Source: Phocoena phocoena (Eukaryota > Chordata > Mammalia > Artiodactyla > Phocoenidae). From it: DNA of 64,000 nt. The notes below the pieces were generated by a model. It saw nothing but the letters and a program-made list of their open reading frames with translations, ran no database searches and was not told where the DNA came from. Below, one piece after another: positions 13,429-27,109 of this stretch; within the stretch, counting starts at the first letter, position 1, and each line of letters begins with the position of its first letter. The position numbers were made by a program, and so were the translations under genes. The stretch covers positions 26,341,668 through 26,405,667 of the forward strand of contig NC_089234.1 of the NCBI RefSeq assembly GCF_963924675.1, in the 5' to 3' direction.

Positions 13429-16400
13429 TTTTTTTTTTCTTTAACATCTTTATTGGAGTATAATTGCTTTACGATGGTGTGTTAGTTTCTGCTTTATAAC
13501 AAAGTGAATCAGCTATACATATACATATATCCCCATATCTCCTCCCTCTTGCATCTCCCTCCCTCCCTCTCTATCCCATCCCTCTAGGTGGTCACAAAGC
13601 ACAGAGCTGATCTCCCTGTGCTATGTGGCTCCTTCCCACTAGCTATGTATTTTACATTTGGTAGTGTATATATGTCCATGCCACTCTCTCACTTCGTCCC
13701 AGCTTACCCTTCTCCCTTCCTGTGTCCTCAAGTCCATTCTCTACATCTGCATCTTTATTCCTGTCCTGCCCCTACGTTCTTCAGAACCTTTTTTTTTTTA
13801 GATGCCATATATATGTGTTAGCATATGGTATTTATTTTTCTTTTTCTGACTTACTCACTCTGTATGACAGACTCTAGGTCCATCCACCTCACTACAAATA
13901 ACTCAATTTCGTTTCTTTTTATGGTTGAGTAATATTCCATTGTATATACGTGCCACATCTTCTTTACCCATTCATCTGTCAATGGACACTTAGGTTGCTT
14001 CCATGTCCTGGCTATTGTAAATAGAGCTTCAATGAACATTGTGGTACATGACTGTTTTTGAATTATGGTTTTCTCAGGGTATATGTCCAGCAGTGGGATT
14101 GCTAGGTCATATGGTAATGCTAGTTTTAGTTTTTTAAGGAAACTACATAATGTTCTCCATAGTGGCTGTATAAATTTACATTCCCACCAACAGTGCAAGA
14201 GGCTTCCCTTTTCTCCACACCCTCTCCAGCATTTGTTGTTTGTAGATTTTCTGATGATCCCCATTCTAACAGGTGTGAGGTGATAACTCATTGCAGTTTT
14301 GATTTGCATTTCTCTAATAATTAGTGATGTTGAGCAGCTTTTCATGTGCTTCCTGGCCATCTGTATATCTTCTTTGGAGAAATGTCTATTTAGGTCTTCC
14401 ACCCAGTTTTTGATTGGGTTGTTTGTTTTTTTGATATTGAGCTGACTGAGCTATTTGTATATTTTGGAGGTTAATTCTTTGTCAACTGCTTCTTTTGCAA
14501 ATATTTTCTCCCATTCTGAGGGTTGTCTTTTCATCTTGTTTATGGTTTCCTTTGCTGTGCAAAAGCTTTGAAGTTTCATTAAGTCCCATTTGTTTATTTT
14601 TGTTTCTATTTCCCTTACTCTAGGAGGTGGATCAAAAAAAATCTTGCTGTGATTTATGTCAAAGAGTGTTCTTCCTATGTTTTCCTCTAAGAGATTTATA
14701 GTGTCTGGTCTTACATTTAGGTCTGTAATCCATTCTGAGTTTATTTTTGTGTATGGTGTTAGGGAGTGTTCTAATTTCATTATTTTACATGTAGCTGTCC
14801 AGTTTTCCCAGCACCACTTATTGAAGAGCCTGTCTTTTCTCCATAGTATATCCTTGCCTCCTTTGTCATAGATTAGTTGAGCATAGGTGCATGGGTTTAT
14901 CTCTGGGCTTTCTATCTTGTTCCATTGATCTATGTTTCTGTTTTTGTGCCAGTACCATATTGTCTTGATTACTATAGCTTTGTAGTATAGTCTGAATCCA
15001 GGGAGTCTGATTCCTCCAGCTCCGTTTTTTCCCTCAAGACTGCTTTGGCTATTCGGGGTCTTTTGTGTCTCCATACAAATTTTAAGATTTTTTTGTTCCA
15101 GTTCTGTAAGAAATGCCATTGGTAATTTGATAGGGAATGCATTGAATCTGTAGATTGCTTTGGGTAGTATAGTCATTTTCACAATATTGATTCTTCCAAT
15201 CCAAGAACATGGTATATCTCTCCATCTGTTTGTATCATCTTTAATTTCTTTCATCATTGTCTTATAGTTTTCTGCATATAGGCCTTTTGTCTCCCTAGGT
15301 GGCTTTATTCCTAGGTATTTTATTCTTTTTGCTGCAGTGGTAAATGGGAGTGTGTCTTAATTTCTCTTTCAGATCTTTCATCATTAGTGTATAGGAATGT
15401 AAGAGATTTCTGTGCATTAATTTTGTATCCTGCAACTTTACCAAATTCATTGATTAGCTCTAGTAGTTTTCTGGTGGCATCTTTAGGATGCTCTTTGTAT
15501 AGTATCATGTCATCTGCAAACAGCAACAGTTTTACTTCTTCTTTTCCAATTTGTATTCCTTTTATTTCTTTTTCTTCTCTGATTGCCGTGGCTAGGACTT
15601 CCAAAACTATGTTGAATAATAGTGGCGAGAGTAGACATCCTTGTCTTGTTCCTGATCTTAGAGGAAATGCTTTCAGTTTTTCACCATTGAGAATGATGTT
15701 TGCTGTGGATTTGTCGTATATGCCCTTTATTATGTTGAGGTAGGTTTCCTCTATGCCCACATTCTGGAGAGTTTTTATAATAAGTGGGTGTCGAATTTTG
15801 TCACAAGCTTTTTCTGAATCTATTGAGATAATCATATCGTTTTTACTCTTCAATTTGTTAATATGGTGTATCACATTGATTGATTTGCATATATTGAAGA
15901 ATCCTTGCATCCCTGGGATAAGTCCCTCTTGATCATGGTGTATGATCCTTTTAATGTGTTGTTGGATTCTGTTTGCCAGTATTTTGTTGAGGATTTTTGC
16001 ATCTATATTCTTCAGTGATATTGGTCTGTCATTTTCTTTTTTTATAGTATCTTGGTCTGGTATTGGTATCAGAGTGATGGTGGTGGCCTCATAGAATGAG
16101 TTTGGGAGTGTTCCTTCCTCCGCAATGTTTTGGAAGAGTTTGAGAAGGATGGGTGTTAGCTCTTCTCTAAATATTTGATAGAATTCACCTGTGAAGCCAT
16201 CTGGTCCTGGACTTTTGTTTGTTGGAAGATTTTTAATCACAGTTTCAATTTCGTTATTGTGATTGGTCTGTTCATATTTTCTATTTCTTCCTGGTTCAGT
16301 CTTGGAAGGTTATACCTTCTACAAATTTGTCAGTTTCTTTCAGGTTGTCCATTTTATTGGCATAGAGTTGCTTGTCATAGTCGCTTAGGATGCTTTGTAT

Positions 16401-19400
16401 TTCTTCGGTGTCTGTTGTGACTTCTTCTGTTTCATTTCTAATTTTATTGATTTGAGTCCTCTCCCTCTTTTTCTTGATGAGTCTGGCTAATGGTTTATCA
16501 ATTTTGTTTATCTTCTCAAAGAACTAGCTTTTAGTTTTATTGATCTTTGTTACTGTTTTCTTTGTTTCTATTTCATTTATTTCTGCTCTGGTCTTTATGA
16601 TTTCTTTCCTGTGCTAACTTTGGGTTTTTTTGTTCTTCATTCTCTAGTTCCTTTAGATGTAAGGTTAGATTGTTTATTTGAGATTTTTCTTGTTTCTTGA
16701 GGTAGGCTTGTATAACTATAAACTTCCCTCTTAGAAGTGCCTTTGCTGCATCCCATACATTTTGGATTGTCGTGTTTTCATTGTAATTTGTCTCTAGGTA
16801 TATTTTGATTTCCTCTTTGATTTCTTCAGTGATCTCTTGGTTATTTAGTAACGTATTGTTTAGCCTCCATGTTTTTGTGCTTTTTACGTTTTTTCCCCTG
16901 TAATTGACTTCTAATCTCATAGTGTTGTGGTCGGAAAAGATGCTTGATGTAATTTCAATTTTCTTAAATTTACCGAGGCTTGATTTGTGACCCAAGATGT
17001 GATCTATCCAGGAGAATGTCCTGTGTGCACTTGAGAAGAAACTGTAAGCTGCTGTTTTTGGATGAAATGTCCTATAAATATCTATTAAATCTACCTGGAC
17101 TATTGTGTGATTTTAAAGCTTGTGTTTCCTTATTAATTTTCTCTCTGGATGATCTTTCCATTGGTGTAAGTGAGGTGTTAAAGTTCCCCACTACTACTGT
17201 GTTACTGTCGATTTCCTCTTTTATAGCAGTTACCTTATGTATTGAGGTGCTCCTATGTTGGGTGCATATATATTTAGAATTGTTATATCTTCTTCATGGA
17301 TTGATCCCTTGATCATTATTTTGTGTCCTTCCTTGTCTCTTGTAACAGTCTTTATGTTAAAGTCTATTTTATCTGATACAAGTATTGCTACTCCAGATTT
17401 CTTTTGATTTCCATTTGCGTGGAATATCTTTTTCCATCCCCTCACTTCCACTGTACGTGTCCCTAAGTCTGAAGTGGGTCTCTTGTAGACAGCATATATA
17501 TGGATCTTGGTTTTGTATCCATTCAGCGAGCCTGTGTCTTTTGGTTGGAGCATTTAATCCATTCATGTTTAAGGTAATTATCAATATGTATGGTCCTATT
17601 ACCATTTTCTTAATTGTTTTGGATTTGTTTTTGTAGGTCCGTTTCTTCTCTTGTGTTTCCCACTTAGAGAAGTTCCTTTAGCATTTGTTGTAGAGCTGGT
17701 TTGGTAGTGCTGAATTCTCTTAGTTTTTGCTTGTCTGTAAAGCTTTTGATTTCTCCATTGAATCTGAATGAGATCCTTGCCGGGTAAAGTAATCTTGGTT
17801 GTAGGTTCTTACCTTTCATTGCTTTAAATATATTGTGCCACTTCCTCCTGACTTGTCGTGTTTCTGCTGAGAAATCAGCTGTTAACTTTATGTGAGTTCC
17901 CTTGTATGTTATTTGTCATTTTTCCCTTCTTGCTTTCATAATTTTTCTTTGTCTTTAATTTTTGTCAATTTGATTACTATGTGTCTCAGCATGTTTCTCC
18001 TTGGGTTTATCCTGCCTGGGACTCTCTGCACTTCCTGGACTTGGGTGGCTATTTCCTTTCCCATGTTAGGGACATTTTTGACTATAATCTCTTCAAATAT
18101 TTTCTCAGGTCCTTTCTCTCTCTCTTCTCCTTCTGGGACCTCTATAATGCGAACGTTGTTGCATTTAATGTTGTCCCAAATGTCTCTTAGGCTGTCTTCA
18201 TTTCTTTTCATTCTTTTTTCTTTATTCTGTTCCGTGGCAGTGAATTCCACCATTCTGTCTTCCAGGTCACTTATCCGTTCTTCTGCCTCAGTTATTCTGC
18301 TATTGATTCCTTCTAGTGTATTTTTCATTTCAGTTATTGTATTGTTCATCTCTGTTTGTTCTGTAATTCTTCTAGGTGTTTCTTCTTTAATTCTTCTAGG
18401 TCTTTGTTAAACATTTCTTGCATCTTCTCAATCTTTGCCTCCATTCTTTTTCTGAGGTCCTGGATCATCTTCACTATCATTATTCTGAATTCTTTTTCTG
18501 GAAGGTTGCCTATCTCCACTTCATTTAGTTGTTTTTCTGGGGTTTTATCTTGTTCCTTCGTCTGGTACATAGTCCTCTACCTTTTCATTTTGTTTGTCTT
18601 TCTGTGAATGTGATTTTCATTCCACAGGCTGCAGAATTGTTCTTCTTGCTTCTGCTGTCTGCCCTCTGGTGGATGAGGCAATCTAAGAGGCTTGCGCAAG
18701 CTTCCTGATGGGAGGGACTGGTGGTGGGTAGAGCTGGGCGTTGCTCTGGTGGACAGAGCTCAGTAAAACTTTAATCCACTTGTCTGCTGATGGGTGGGTC
18801 TGGGTTCCCTCCCTGTTGGTTGTTTGGCCTGAGGTGACCCAGCACTGGAGCCTACCTGGGCTCTTTGGTTGGGTTAATGGCAGACTCTGGGAGGGCTCAC
18901 GCTAAGGAGTACTTCCCAGAACTTCTGCTGCCAGTGTCCTTGTCCCCACGGTGAGTCACAGCCACCCCCTGCCTCTGCAGGAGACCCTCCAACACTAGCA
19001 GGTAGGTCTGGTTCAGTCTCCTATGGGGTCCCTGCTCCTTCCCGAGTCCTGATGTGCACACTACTTTGTGTGTGCCCTCCAAGAGTGGAATCTCTGTTTC
19101 CCCCAATCCTGTCAAAGTCATGCAATCAAATCCTGCTAGCCTTCAAAGTCTGATTCTCTAGGAATTCCTCCTCCCATTGCCGGACCCCCAGGTTGGGAAG
19201 CCTGACATGGGGCTCAGAACCTTCACTCCAGTGGGTGGACTTCTATGGTATAAGTGTTCTCCAGTTCGTGAGTCACCCACCCAGCAGTTATGGGATTTGA
19301 TTTTATTGTGATTGCGCCCCTCCTACCGTCTCATTGCGGCTTCTCCTTTGTCTTTGGATGTGGGGTATCTTTCTTGGTGAGTTCCAGTGTCTTCCTGCCG

Positions 19401-19490
19401 ATGATTGTTCAGCAGTTAGTTGTGATTCTGGTGCTCTCGCAAGAGGGAGTGAGCACACGTCTTTCTACTCTGCCATCTTCAACCAATCTC
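13429..19490 (-). mobile_element. Near full-length L1 LINE, inactive
   Basis: About 6.06 kb on the - strand. The poly(A) end is at 13429-13443, and the 5' end near 19485 has the conserved 'aagatggcagagtagaaag' opening. ORF1 pieces (coiled-coil RNA-binding protein) lie at 18570-18346 and 18349-17936. ORF2 pieces are endonuclease at 17605-17230, 16995-16573, reverse transcriptase at 16240-15320 (with [11 protein letters not shown]), 15257-14451 and the C-terminal Cys-rich domain at 14402-13851 ([18 protein letters not shown]). Frameshifts and stops separate the pieces, so it cannot move by itself. The 5' UTR (about 18600-19485) is present, so insertion was full length. No clear target duplication is seen. 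Confidence 0.93.
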
Positions 19491-19491
19491 A

Positions 19492-19709
19492 TTTTTTTTT
19501 TTTTTTTTTTTTTTTTTGTGGTACGCGGGCCTCTCACTGTTGTGGCCTCTCCCGCCGCGGAGCACAGGCTCCGGACGCGCAGGCTCAGCGGCCATGGCTC
19601 ACGGGCACAGCCGCTCCGCGACATGTGGGATCCTCCCGCACCGGGGCACGAACCCGTGTCCCCTGCATCTGCAGGCGGACTCTCAACCACTGCGCCACCA
19701 GGGAAGCCC
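19492..19709 (-). repeat. CHR-2-type SINE
   Basis: Full-length long form on -. Its T-rich tail (19492-19516 on +) abuts the 5' end of the L1. The body reads 'ggcctctcccgccgcggagc' and the head ends at 19709. An A-tailed SINE next to the L1 start hides the expected L1 flank. Confidence 0.95.
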
Positions 19710-19729
19710 TCCTTTATTTTTTTTAATGA

Positions 19730-19862
19730 AGTTTTTTTTTTTGGTTTTTGGTTTTGGTTTTTTTGGCCATGCCACACAGCTTCCAAGATATTAATTCCCT
19801 GACCAGGGATCAAACCTGTGGCCCCTGCAGTGGAAGCACAGAGTCCTGGACCGTGAGGGAAG
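19730..19862 (-). repeat. CHR-type SINE, head partly lost
   Basis: 'ggccatgccacacagctt', 'ccctgaccagggatcaaacctg' and 'gtggaagcacagagtcctgg' identify a short CHR copy on -. The last bases of its head (accaccaggg) are degraded to 'accgtgaggg'. Confidence 0.8.
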
Positions 19863-20498
19863 GGTAGATAATGCATCCACTCACAAAGATGGGAAATAAT
19901 GGGAGAGGAATACATTTGAATAGTGAGGTGAGAACGGAGATGAGTTCATTTTGGGTCCTATGAATGCAAGGTGCCAGTGGAACTTCCAGGTCAGAAGATC
20001 CAACAACCAGTTGTCTAGATATCAGGCTGTCAGTAGAGGCTCAAGGTAGAGGGTATCACTGAACTACTTTCTGAATGAAATTGGCCATGGAGTGAAGGTC
20101 AAGCAGGGCTTTTCAAAGTGGGGTCCATGGATCATTTATATTGTAATCTGAAGCTTGTTAAAAATGAAGTCTCTTGGGCCCAACCCAGCCTTCTGAATCT
20201 GAATATATCTGGAGGTAGAAAGGGCTTGGGAATTATAGCTTTTACAAGCTCCGCTGGTGATTCTTATGCTCCTTAGAATTTGAGAACAATTGATGTGAGT
20301 GAGAAGACTAAAGCAGCTACAGCACCAGAGGAAATGTCAATATATAAAGTAGTGGCTTTCATACTTTTTTGACTGAGACATGGAAGGAGAAATACATGTT
20401 GTATTGTAATTCTGTACATATTTGAAACAAAAAATTTTAAAGCATACGTATCTTTACCATATTGTGTCTGATATTTTTTTCTATTGTATTTCATTATT
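19863..20498. other. Intergenic DNA with a MER5-like element
   Basis: 20105-20295 resembles a MER5-type hAT remnant ('tttcaaagtggggtccatgg', 'gggcccaacccagccttctgaatctga', 'gaatttgagaaca'). The remainder is unassigned. Confidence 0.5.
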
Positions 20499-20653
20499 TA
20501 TTTTATTTTATTTTATTTTATTTATTTATTTAGGCTGCACCAGGTCTTAGTTGCGGCATGCATGCAGGATCTAGTTCCCCAACCAGGGATTGAACCCAGG
20601 CCCCGTGCATTGGGAGCTCACATTCTTACCCACTGGACCACCAGGGAAGTCCC
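20499..20653 (-). repeat. CHR-type SINE with (TTTTA)n tail
   Basis: The head ends at 20653 (gggaagtccc on +). The tail has drifted into a TTTTA/TTTA microsatellite at 20499-20532. Confidence 0.9.
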
Positions 20654-21518
20654 TGTATTTCATTATTTTAAAATGCCCATCATGACCCACTAATAGCCTG
20701 CATCCTATAATTTGAAAAAAGAAAATCTGGTTAAGGAGTTATCAGAGGGAGAGGATGTTGCTAGTGAAAGGGAAAAAATAAATCTAAACTCTCCACAGGT
20801 TCTTCAGAGTCTAAACTACATTTCAAAGCTTTTGAGAGCAGGCCTGCATCTGAGTCATCTTTGAAGAACTCTCTGTGCTTCACATGTGGTAACTGTGACT
20901 GGATGAATGAATTCACAGAAGCCATGGCTGTGCCAAGAGCCCACAGTGACCCCCGCTGTCCATGTCAGCAGCCCAGGTCACAGGGAGGCTAGTGCCTACT
21001 AGATGTAGTGGCTAGAGAAGCTGCCCTGGCTTTGGCTCTGCCAGCTGCTCACCAGTCCTGCTAGGATTGCTTCTGTCTTCTGAGTGACACCTGCCTTCCT
21101 TCTCAAAGGCCTCCCTGACCCCAGCCTGTCTACATCATCACCTTCTCTGATTAAGAGCCCAAGAACTAGTTTGAGCCTAAGAAAGAAAAAGGAGGTCCTG
21201 AAATCCAGGAATTAGTCTGACACTTAAAGCTAGATCTCAGTATTGTTAGAAGCCAGCCTGGGGCTCACAACTGGGCCAAGTTATTCTGCTTGACATAAAC
21301 AATCTCATAGGCTATTGAACATTAGGCAAAGTCAATCTGAAGTCATGATAGAGTGAGGCAAAACAAAGCTACTTCATAATTGTGTCCAAGCACAGGGACA
21401 AGGTCACTGTGCAACCCACAAAATCCTAAACATCCCCCTCCCAGCTTATGTGAATAGCACCTGCTTCTTAAACAGCTACAGCTTTATTCTCACTCGTTTG
21501 TCCTCCCCATAAATAAGA
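20654..21518. other. Spacer between the two head-to-head L1s
   Basis: About 860 bases without a recognised gene or young repeat, moderately GC-balanced. I cannot assign it. Confidence 0.4.
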
Positions 21519-23927
21519 TCTATTGGGATGAAGATGAAAGAGTAGGAGGATGTGGAGTTCGAGTCTCCTTACAACCAGGGCACCTACCAGGCATCGGTGG
21601 GGGACCTCGGACACCTAAGGGGACAGGAGGAATCCCCATGCGACCGGGTAGGACGTGGCTGGGAAGGAGGGGAGAGGAAAAGTGGAGGAGGGATGGGACC
21701 AGCGCCCCTGAGGGGCGGCTGGGGGAGGGAAGGGTTTCCCATGCTCAGAGGGGCCCACTCATGGTGAGGGGATCAGTAGGGAAGGGGAGAGAACTTTGGG
21801 AGATCGGGGGAACAGAGGGGAATGCAGTCAGTGTCTCCCCCATCCGCTCAGGCCCTGGCTAGCCTGCTGGGGTCCCGGACCTGAACCTTCACCTTTCAGG
21901 AACCCCTCCAGCCACGCAGGTCCTGAAACTAAGCCCTGCTCTGGGTTTTTTCTGGCCCCATGGGTGCTAAGCCTAAGCCCCCCTCCCCCCACCAAGGTTT
22001 CTTCCGGCCTCAAGGGTCCTGGCCCTGAGCCCCCACCCCCACAGCCAAGGCTTTTTCTGGCCTTTTTTTTTTTTTTTTTGCTGTCGTGGTTCTGTTTTGC
22101 TTTGTTGTTGTTTCATTTTTATTTTTTATATTATATTTTTTATTTTTTTATTTTACTTTTTATTCTTTGTTATTGTTCTACTCCTTTTTGTTTGTTGCCC
22201 TTTTTTTTTTTTTTTGCTGCTCCACACTGCTTGTGGATTCTTGGTTCCCAGGCCAGGCTTCAGGCCTGAGCTCCTGCAGTGGGAGTGCCGGATCCAAACC
22301 GATCTGCTGGACTAACAAAGAACCTCAAGCCCCAGGGAATATTAATTGATGTGAGCTCTCCCAGAGGTCCTCATCTCGGCACCAAGACCCTCCTCCAACC
22401 AGCTGCCTGCAAACTCCAGTGCTGGATGCCTCAGGTCAAGCAACCAGCAAGACAGGAACACAGCCCCAGCCATCAAAAAAAATGAGATGATGAAAAAATA
22501 CCTTACAGACGAAGGAGCGAGGTAAAAACCTACAAGACCAAATAATTGAAGAGGAAATAGGCAACCTACCTGAAAAAGAATTCAGAATAATGATAGTAAA
22601 GATGATCCCAAATCTTGGAAACAGAATGGAGGCACAGATGGAGAGAACAGAAAAAATGTTTAACAAGGACCTAGAAGAACTAAAGAACAAACAAACAGTG
22701 ATGAGCAACACAATAACTGAAATGAAAAATACACTAGAAAAAATCAATTGCAGAATATCTGAGGCAGAAAAATGAATAAGTGAGCTGGAAGATGGAATGG
22801 TGGAAATAACTGCTGAGGAGCAGAATAAAGAAAAAAGAATGAAAAGAAATGAGGACAGTCTCAGAGACTTCTGGGACAACATTAAATACATCAATATTCA
22901 AATTATAGGAGTACCAGAAGAAGAAAGAGAAAGGGCCTGAGAAAATATTTGAAGAGATCATGGTCAAAAACTTCCCTGACATGGGAAAGAAAATAGCCAC
23001 CCAGGTCCAGGAAGCACAGAGTCCCATACAGAATAAACCCAAAGAGAAACACGCCAAGACACCTATTAATCAAACTAATAAAAATTAAATTCAAAGAAAA
23101 AATATTAAAAGCAGCAAGGGAAAAGCAACAAATAACATACAAGGGGATCCACAAAAGGTTATCAGCTGATTTTTCAGCAGAAACTCTGCAAGCCAGAAAG
23201 GAGTGGTAGGGTATATTTAAAGTGATGAAAGGGAAAAACCTACAATAAAGACTACTCTACCCAGCAAGGATCTCATTCAGATTTGATGGAGAAATCAAAA
23301 GTTTTATAGACAAGCAAAAGCAAAGAGAATTCAGCACCACCAAAACAGCTTTACAACAAATGCTAAAGGAATTTCTCTAGGCAGAAAACACAAGAGAAGA
23401 AAAAATCCCACAAAAACAAACCCAAAACAATTAAGAAAAGGTAATAGGAACATACATATCAATAACTACCTTGAATGTAAATGGATTAAATGCTCCAACC
23501 AAAAGACACAGACTGGCTGAATGGATACAAAACAAGACCCGTATATATGCTGTCTACAAGAGACACACTTCAGACCTAGGGGCACATACAGCGAAAGTGA
23601 GGGAATAGAAAAATATATTCCATGCAAATGGAAATCAAAAGAAAGCTGGAGTATCAATACTCATATCAGATAAAATAGACTTTAAAATAAAGACTGTTAC
23701 AAGAGACAAGGAAGGACACTAACTACCTTATGATCAAGGGATCATTCCAAGTAGAAAATATAACAATTATATATATTTACGCACCTAACATAGGAGCACC
23801 TCAATACATAAGGCAAATGGTAACAGCCATAAAAGGGGAAATCGACAGTAACACATTCATAGTAGGGGACTTTAACACCCCACCTACACCGATGGACAGA
23901 TCATCCAGCCAGAAAATAAACACTTGG

Positions 23928-24160
23928 GCTTTTTCTAGTTGTGTTGAGCAGGGGCTACTCTTCATTGTGGTGCATGGGCTTCTCATTGTGATGGCTTCTC
24001 TTGTTGCGGAGCACAGGCTCTAGGCACATGGGCTTCAGTAGGTGTGGCGCACGGGCTTAGTTGCTCCACGGCATGTGGGATCTTCCCAGACCAGGGATCA
24101 AACCCATGTCCCCTGCACTGGCAGGCGGATTCTTAACCACTGCACCACCAGGGAAGTCCC
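23928..24160 (-). repeat. CHR-type SINE inside L1
   Basis: Inserted in the endonuclease part of L1 ORF2. The - strand head ends at 24160. The tail is short and interrupted, with an imperfect flank duplication around 'aaacac..gct'. Confidence 0.9.
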
Positions 24161-25169
24161 AAAACACAAGCTTTAAACAACACAATAGACCCGACAGACT
24201 TAATTGATATTTATAGAACATTCCACCTGAAAGCAGCAGAGTACACTTTCTTCTCAAATGCACACAGAACATTCTCTATGATAGATCACATCTTGGGTCA
24301 CAAATCAAGCCTCGGTAAATTTAAGAAAACTGAAATCATATCAAGCATCTTATCTGACCACAACACTGTGAGATTAGAAATCAATTACAGGAAAAAAATT
24401 GTAAAAAAACACAAACACATGGAGGCTAAACCATATGCTACTAAATAACCAAGAGATCACTGAAGAAATCAAAGAGGAAATCAAAAAATACATAGAAACA
24501 CATGACAATGAAAACACAATGACCCAAAACCTGCAGGACAGAGCAAAAGCAGTTCTAAGAGGGAAGTTTACAGCAATTTAATCTCACCTCAAGAAAAAAG
24601 AAAAATCTCAAATAAAAATCTAACCTTACACCTAAAGCAACTAGAGAAAGAAGAAGAAGAACAACAAGAAAAAACAAAGTTAGTGGAAGGAAAGAAATCA
24701 TAAAGCTCAGAGCAGAAATAAATGAAATAGAAACAATAGCAAAGATAGTAAAACTAAAAGTTGGTTCTTTGAGAAGTAAACAAAATTGATAAACCTTTAG
24801 CCAGACTCATCAGGAAAAACAGGGAGATGATTCAATTCAATAAAATTAAAAATGAAAAAAGAAATTACAACTGACACTGCAGAAATACAAAGGACCATAA
24901 GAGACTACTAGAAGCAACTATATGTCAATAAAATGGACAACCTGGAAGAAATGGACAAATTCTTTGAGAGGTACAACCTTCCAAAATTGAACCAGGAAGA
25001 AATAGAAAATATAAACCAACCAATCACAAGTAATGAAATTGAAACTGTAATTAAAAATCTTCTAAGAAACAAAAGTCCAGGACCAGATGGCTTCACAGGC
25101 GAATTCTATCAAACATTAGAGAAGAGCTAACACCCAACCGTCTCAAACTCTTCCAAAAAATTGCAGACA

Positions 25170-25414
25170 GGGCTTCTCTAGTGGCGCAATGGTTGAGAAT
25201 CCGCCTGCCAATGCAGGGGACACGAGTTCAAGCCCTGGGCCGGGAAGATCCCACCTGCCACGGAGCGACTGAGCCCGTGCGCCACAACTACTGAGCCTAT
25301 GCTCTAAAGCCTGTGCTCCACAATGAGAGAAGCCACCGCGATGAGAAGCCCATGCACCGCCATGAAGACCCAATACATCCAAAAATAAAAACAAATAAAT
25401 AAATTTTTTTTAAA
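25170..25414 (+). repeat. CHR-type SINE inside L1
   Basis: + orientation, flanked by the duplicated target 'aaaaattgcagacag' (upstream copy has one extra A). It interrupts the reverse-transcriptase part of L1 ORF2. Confidence 0.93.
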
Positions 25415-26870
25415 AATTGCAGACAGAGGAACACTCCTAAACATATTCTACGAGGCCACCATCACCCTGATGCCAAAACCAGACAAAGATATCACAAACA
25501 CACACACAAATTACAGACCAATATCACTGATGAACATATATGCAAAAATCCTCAACAATATACTAGCAAACCAAATCCAACAACACATTAAAAGGATCAT
25601 AGACCATGATCAAGTGGGATTTAGCCCAAGGATGCAAGGATTCTTCAATATATGCAAATCAATTAATGTGATACCATATTAACAAATTAAAAAATAAAAA
25701 CCATATGGTCATCTCAATAGATGCAGAAAAAGCTTTTGACAAAATTCAGCACCCATTTATGATAAAAACTCTCCAGAATGTGGGCACAGAGGGAACCTAC
25801 CTCAACATAATAAAGGCCATATATGACAAACCACAGCAAGCATCATCTTCAATGGTGAAAAACTGAAAGCATTTCCTCTAAGATCAGGAACAAGACAAGG
25901 ATGTCCACTCTCACCACTATTATTCAACACAGTTTTGGAAGTCCTAGCCACGGCAATCAGAGAAGAAAAAGAAATAAAAGGAATACAAATTGGAAAAGAA
26001 GAAGTAAAACTGTTGCTGTTTGCAGATGACATGATACTATACCTAGAGAATCTTAAAGAGGCCACCAGAAAACTACTAGAGCTAATCAATGAATTTGGTA
26101 AAGTTGCAGGATACAAAATTAATGCACACAAATCTCTTGCATTCCTATATTCTAAAAATGGAAGACCAGAAAGAGAAATTAAGGAAACAATCACATTCAC
26201 CACTGTGACAAAAAGAATAAAATACCTATGAATAAACCTACCTAAGAAGGCAAAAGACCTGTACTCAGAAAACTATAAAACACTGATGAAAGAAATCAGG
26301 ATGACACAAACAGATGAAGAGATATATCATGTTCTTGGATTGGAAGAATCAAAGTTGTGAAGATGACTATACTACCCAAAGTAATCTACAGATTCAATGC
26401 AATCCCTATCAAATTACCAATGGCGTTTTTCACAGAATTAGAACAAAAAATTTTACAATTTGTATGGAAACACAAAAGACTGAATAGCTGAAACAATCTT
26501 GAGAAAGAAAAACGGTGCTGGAGGAATCAGACTCCCTGACTTCAGACTATACTACAAAGCTACTTTAATCAAGGCTCAAAAATAGAAATATAGATCAACG
26601 GTACAGGATAGAAAGCCCAGAGATAAACCCATGCACTTATGGTCACCTAATCTATGACAAAGGAGGCAAGAATATACAATGGAGAAAAGACAGTCTCTTC
26701 AATAAGTGGTGCTAGGAAAACTGGACAGCTACATGTAAATAGAACACTCCCTAACACCATACACAAAAATAAACTCAAAATGGAATAAAGACCTAAATGT
26801 AGACCAGACACTATAAAACCCTTAGAGGAAAACATAGGAAAAACACTCTTTGACGTAAATCACAGCAAGA

Positions 26871-27109
26871 TTTTTTTTTTAAGTTAAGATGTACACATTT
26901 ATTTTATTTTACTTATTTATTTTTGGTTGCGCCAGGTCTTAGTTGCGGAAGGCGGGCTCCTTAGTTGCGGCTGGTGGGCTCCTTAGTTGCGGCATAAGAA
27001 CTCTTAGTTACAGCATGCAGGTGGGATCTAGTTCCCTGACCAGAGATCGAAACCACGTCCCCTGTATTGGAAGGAGGATTCTTAACCACTGCACCACCAG
27101 GGGAGTTCC
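26871..27109 (-). repeat. CHR-type SINE inside L1
   Basis: - orientation, head ending at 27109. It has a 'caagat(c)ttttttg'-type flank duplication and sits in the C-terminal part of L1 ORF2. Confidence 0.9.

Noticed and set aside
14451..16240. Active L1 reverse transcriptase (FADD motif intact in both L1s)
   Set aside because: The ORF2 frame is cut into five or more pieces by stops and frameshifts in each copy, and ORF1 is also broken.
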